Source: Ustilago trichophora
Taxonomy: Eukaryota; Basidiomycota; Ustilaginomycetes; Ustilaginales; Ustilaginaceae
DNA: 64,000 nucleotides
NCBI GenBank assembly: GCA_900323505.1
Contig: OOIN01000001.1
Span: 2,046,001-2,110,000 of the forward strand
Reading direction: 5' to 3'
A program made the translations under genes and the position numbers. Below the pieces are notes generated by a model. That model had not been told where the DNA came from, ran no database searches, and worked only from the letters and a program-made list of their open reading frames with translations. Below are positions 61,186-64,000 of this stretch, piece after piece (the stretch's first letter is position 1; every line of letters begins with the position of its first letter).

Positions 61186-63193
61186 TTTGACTAAAAGATG
61201 GTCGAAAAGTAGTCGAGTGTCGAGTGTTGCGACGGCGGTGGCAGATGTCGAGATGCGAATCAAATAGAGTGGATGCGGATGGTAGTCGGACAGAAAGACA
61301 GCAAACAGTCAGCACTAGACCAACATGAAGCTCGTTCTACATTCGGTCCTCCTCAAAGGTCGACTTGCTTCACGCATCCTTGCGGAGCGTTCCACAGACA
61401 CCTGCTTCCGACAAAATTCCCAAGTTGTGTCCTGATGATCACGCTTTGGCCTTATTGCAAGGTTGTCGAGTTGTCGCGTTGACTTGTCGTATGCCTGCTA
61501 GGTCGGTGTCGTGCAATGTCGGACTGGCGGTCGAGTCGATCTGCTATATATGCTGTTGCAGCATGTTGGTTGGAACTTCTAAATTGTTGGAATGTCGATG
61601 CATGATCATCCTCCATCGTCCCAATGTTGCGATCCTGCAATGCTTGCCAAAATCATCATGACGTACTGCAAGACCTTCCTATAGCCTTAGCTTATGTCGA
61701 GTTCCTCTTCTCCTCCAAGTCACAAGAACTTTGTCTTGGTGAATACATACCTGTTGAGACAAGATTGAGAACAAGGTCAGTTGAACGGGCTCTTGAAAAA
61801 TACTGCGTATGGTTCTAAGGTCGTGTGCAAGATGCCGATAGAACGTACCTAAATGTTCTCGATCTTGAGGATGACGACGGTGGACTAGATTCCTAGAGGT
61901 AAGAGAGAAGGATTGATGGCGAGCAAGGGGTCTGACCAGCCTCCCTTCCACTGCCGCATCTCTCTTTCCTGGCGGTTGCTGCTGCTGCTGCCACTCGTGC
62001 TGGCTTAGCTTCGTTCCCTTGTGCAGCCCGAGATTTGAGACTAGCCTCCAGCCTCGGCAGACCTACACAAACAGGCTCTTCCAAGCTGATGTCGAAAAAG
62101 GTAAAATTTCGACCTTTGAGCGCGTGCACGTGATAATGAAATTGGCTCGGCCGAGGTTGGTGCAGTCCACAACGAAATTGAAGCAAAGCGCTGTGCAACT
62201 GCTCGAATTTCGCAAATTCAAATCTCACAAGGTCCAGGTGAGCAGCAGCAACTAGACTCTCAAGTTCAGACTGGACGCTGTGAGACGAGACGAGGGCACC
62301 ACTCTGCCAACCAAGCCAGCGAAGAACGACCACCACAGCCCAACACACACACACACAGAGCGAGAGACGAGCCTGGTGGACTTTGCGATTCGAGTTTGCT
62401 CACGATCCTCTCTGACTTCTAACCTCATCATATCAACTATTCGTCAAGGTAGGTATCCCGTACCAGCACAATACTCGATCACATCCAGCAACGCACCTCA
62501 GAGACATGGCACACAGCACGCACCAGTCAACAGCATCAGGAAATACCGACATTCAGCATCTACCAGTTACCAGCAAAGCCGAGCCGCTGCTAGAATATTT
62601 GATATGGTGGACACGTATAGAGCTGGAGACGGGTACCAACACTGCACGTACAGGTCTTTGCTATCAGTAACAGACTACATGATTCGTGATGGGAAGGTGC
62701 TCTACACCTAGCGGAGGTGCCATCTGAACACCGCTTTCGTCGAAGGAAGACATATTCGTAACCACGGTCATTCAGCACACATCTTCGAGTCGCATCATCT
62801 GAAATCAGGCAGATACTGTGCTCCAACGAAAGGGCGCTCCTAGCGGTCGTGGCCTTGCCCATCTCTACACTCGACAGCGCGTTATCAAAGTCAGACCGCA
62901 CACTGGCACTTTCGCCCTTCCGACCTTTAAGGCAACCAGCACGCATTTTCAGCTTTGCTTCTGGACGACGAACTTCTGCATGAAGCAGTCTCTTCTTCTC
63001 TCTCTCTCTCTCTCTCCACAATCGCTCTCCATCTATCGTCCTGCGTCGCCGCAACTCTCAGCCGTTTCTCTACCAATACGACCTTACTGTGCTGTGTCTC
63101 TCGAGCAAAGCTTGCTCGCTGCTGTGCATCATCTCCATCGCCTTAAAAACATCTTGCTCACCATTTCTATTCTTGCTTTTGCACTCCACGCAG
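61186..63193. promoter_or_regulatory. 2-kb divergent region between two ribosomal protein genes
   Basis: Promoters and leaders of uS15 (-) and eS6 (+). It includes (CA)n at about 62339-62355 and (CT)n at 62990-63017. Donor-like sites (GTGAGC near 62238, GTAGGT near 62450) combined with the CACGCAG acceptor that ends at 63193, just before the eS6 ATG, suggest an eS6 5'-leader intron. No protein gene is supported; the 143-codon frame at 62280 has no family features. Confidence 0.55.
62990..63017. repeat. (TC)n-rich tract
   Basis: A CT dinucleotide run in the putative leader or intron of the eS6 gene. Confidence 0.8.
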
Positions 63194-63925
63194 ATGAAGC
63201 TCAACGTTGCTAACCCAGCCACGGGTGCCCAGAAGTCTTTCGACATCCAGGATGAGCGACTCGTCCGATGCTTCTACGAGAAGCGCATGTCGCAGGACGT
63301 CGAGGTCGACTCCCTCGGTGAGGAGTGGAAGGGTTACGTCCTCCGCATCGGCGGTGGTAACGACAAGCAGGGTTTCCCCATGAAGCAGGGTGTCCTCCTC
63401 CCCAACCGTGTCCGCCTTCTCCTCTCCAAGGGTGACTCGTGCTACCGCCCCCGCCGCACCGGTGAGCGCAAGCGCAAGTCGGTTCGTGGCTGCATCGTTG
63501 GCCCCGATATCCAGGCTCTCCACCTCATCGTCGTCAAGCAGGGTGAGAAGGAGATCCCCGGTCTCACTGACGCCGAGTCGACCGTCCCCAAGCGTCTCGG
63601 TCCCAAGCGTGCCAACCACATCCGCAAGTTCTTCAACCTCTCCAAGGAGGACGATGTCCGTCAGTTTGTTGTTCGCCGCGAGGTTGTCTCCAAGAAGGAG
63701 GGTGCCAAGCCTTACACCAAGGCCCCCAAGATCCAGCGTCTCGTGACCGCTCAGCGCCTCCAGCGCAAGCGTCACCAGCGCTCGCTCAAGATCCGCAAGG
63801 GCGAGGCCCAGAAGATCCAGAAGGCCGAGTACGACCAGCTCATTGCCAAGCGTGTTGCCGAGAAGAAGGCCGAGGTTGCCGCCAACAAGGCTGCCCGCAA
63901 GTCGGCCAAGAAGGTTCAGGCTTAA
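63194..63925 (+). CDS. RPS6: 40S ribosomal protein eS6
   Basis: A 243-residue small-subunit protein. The N-terminus [18 protein letters not shown] and the segments [39 protein letters not shown] and [20 protein letters not shown] are family hallmarks. The C-terminus is a basic helix with alternating Lys and Ala. It ends with RKSAKKVQA rather than the longer Ser-rich tail of metazoan S6, which carries the S6-kinase sites; RHQRSLKIR retains one Ser. The ATG at 63194 directly follows CACGCAG, an apt intron acceptor, so the leader is probably spliced; 35 upstream in-frame codons are leader. Codon use is strongly biased (GAC, AAG, CTC), as for highly expressed genes. Confidence 0.95.
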   Translation: MKLNVANPATGAQKSFDIQDERLVRCFYEKRMSQDVEVDSLGEEWKGYVLRIGGGNDKQGFPMKQGVLLPNRVRLLLSKGDSCYRPRRTGERKRKSVRGCIVGPDIQALHLIVVKQGEKEIPGLTDAESTVPKRLGPKRANHIRKFFNLSKEDDVRQFVVRREVVSKKEGAKPYTKAPKIQRLVTAQRLQRKRHQRSLKIRKGEAQKIQKAEYDQLIAKRVAEKKAEVAANKAARKSAKKVQA

Positions 63926-64000
63926 GCGATTGGAGGTTAGCGTTAGTTCTTTCGTTTCCTTCTCTCTGCATTCCAGCTCTCGCATCTTTCTTGTTCTACC

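Noticed and set aside
62280..62711. A 143-codon plus-strand frame upstream of eS6
   Set aside because: Begins without a good ATG, includes a CA repeat, and lies in the presumed leader or intron of the eS6 gene.
1..64000. CRISPR array, bacterial operon, secondary-metabolite cluster or integrated virus
   Set aside because: None of the expected signals is present. The tandem repeats lack regular spacers, and no polyketide, NRPS, terpene, capsid, integrase or reverse-transcriptase motif was seen.

Overview
This window is eukaryotic nuclear DNA. It looks like a fungus of the Ustilaginales (a smut of the Ustilago/Sporisorium/Pseudozyma type). The evidence is long, mostly intronless GC-rich ORFs, a few short introns (about 80-350 nt) with GTRAGT donors, eukaryotic-only proteins (COP9, APC/C, GPI transamidase, Rad7, nucleoporin, eS6), and a tRNA-His interrupted by an intron. 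The species cannot be fixed from sequence alone. There is no operon logic, no biosynthetic cluster, no CRISPR array and no integrated virus that I can see. It is an ordinary housekeeping chromosome segment with two repeat-bearing or gene-poor patches.

Layout. 0-5 kb: the 3' end of a Nup160-type nucleoporin, then an FAD phenol 2-monooxygenase. 4.9-6.7 kb: a serine-rich protein of unknown function. 6.7-12.9 kb: a long stretch without a credible gene. 12.9-15 kb: COP9 subunit 6 (four exons, reconstructed here), head to head with a tiny histone-fold protein that resembles centromere protein CENP-W. 15.5-23.1 kb: a two-exon gene for a giant, disordered, about 2,400-residue coiled-coil protein. 24-27 kb: an F-BAR/RhoGAP protein (Rgd1 type). 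28-31 kb: NADH-cytochrome b5 reductase and a spartin-like senescence-domain protein. 32-36.4 kb: a five-exon ubiquitin-conjugating enzyme, an Mcp1-like mitochondrial membrane protein, and an RNase H-fold protein lacking the usual catalytic acids. 36.8-41.2 kb: a PRISE-type short-chain reductase, APC8/Cdc23, and tRNA-His. 41.6-46.6 kb: a mitochondrial DEAD-box helicase divergent from GPI transamidase subunit PIG-U/Gab1 (five exons). 46.7-52.4 kb: Arl2, a membrane-anchored GH9 endoglucanase, and a SYLF-SH3 (Ysc84/SH3YL1) actin-patch protein. 52.9-54.9 kb: Rad7. 55.4-56.1 kb: a CAGGCAG-rich repeat island containing a tRNA-derived, SINE-like stretch. 57.3-64 kb: an arrestin-domain protein, then ribosomal proteins uS15 and eS6 in divergent orientation.

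Functional themes are shared but scattered: protein turnover (CSN6, E2, APC8), cytoskeleton and endocytosis (Rgd1, Ysc84-like, arrestin), membrane biology (Cbr1, PIG-U, Mcp1, spartin) and translation (uS15, eS6, tRNA-His). Splice structures were rebuilt by hand from donor and acceptor sites, phase and family similarity, and they need RNA evidence. Candidates worth a second look are the CENP-W-like gene, the RNase H-fold protein without catalytic residues, the SINE-like island, and the TACTGTAC palindrome arrays.
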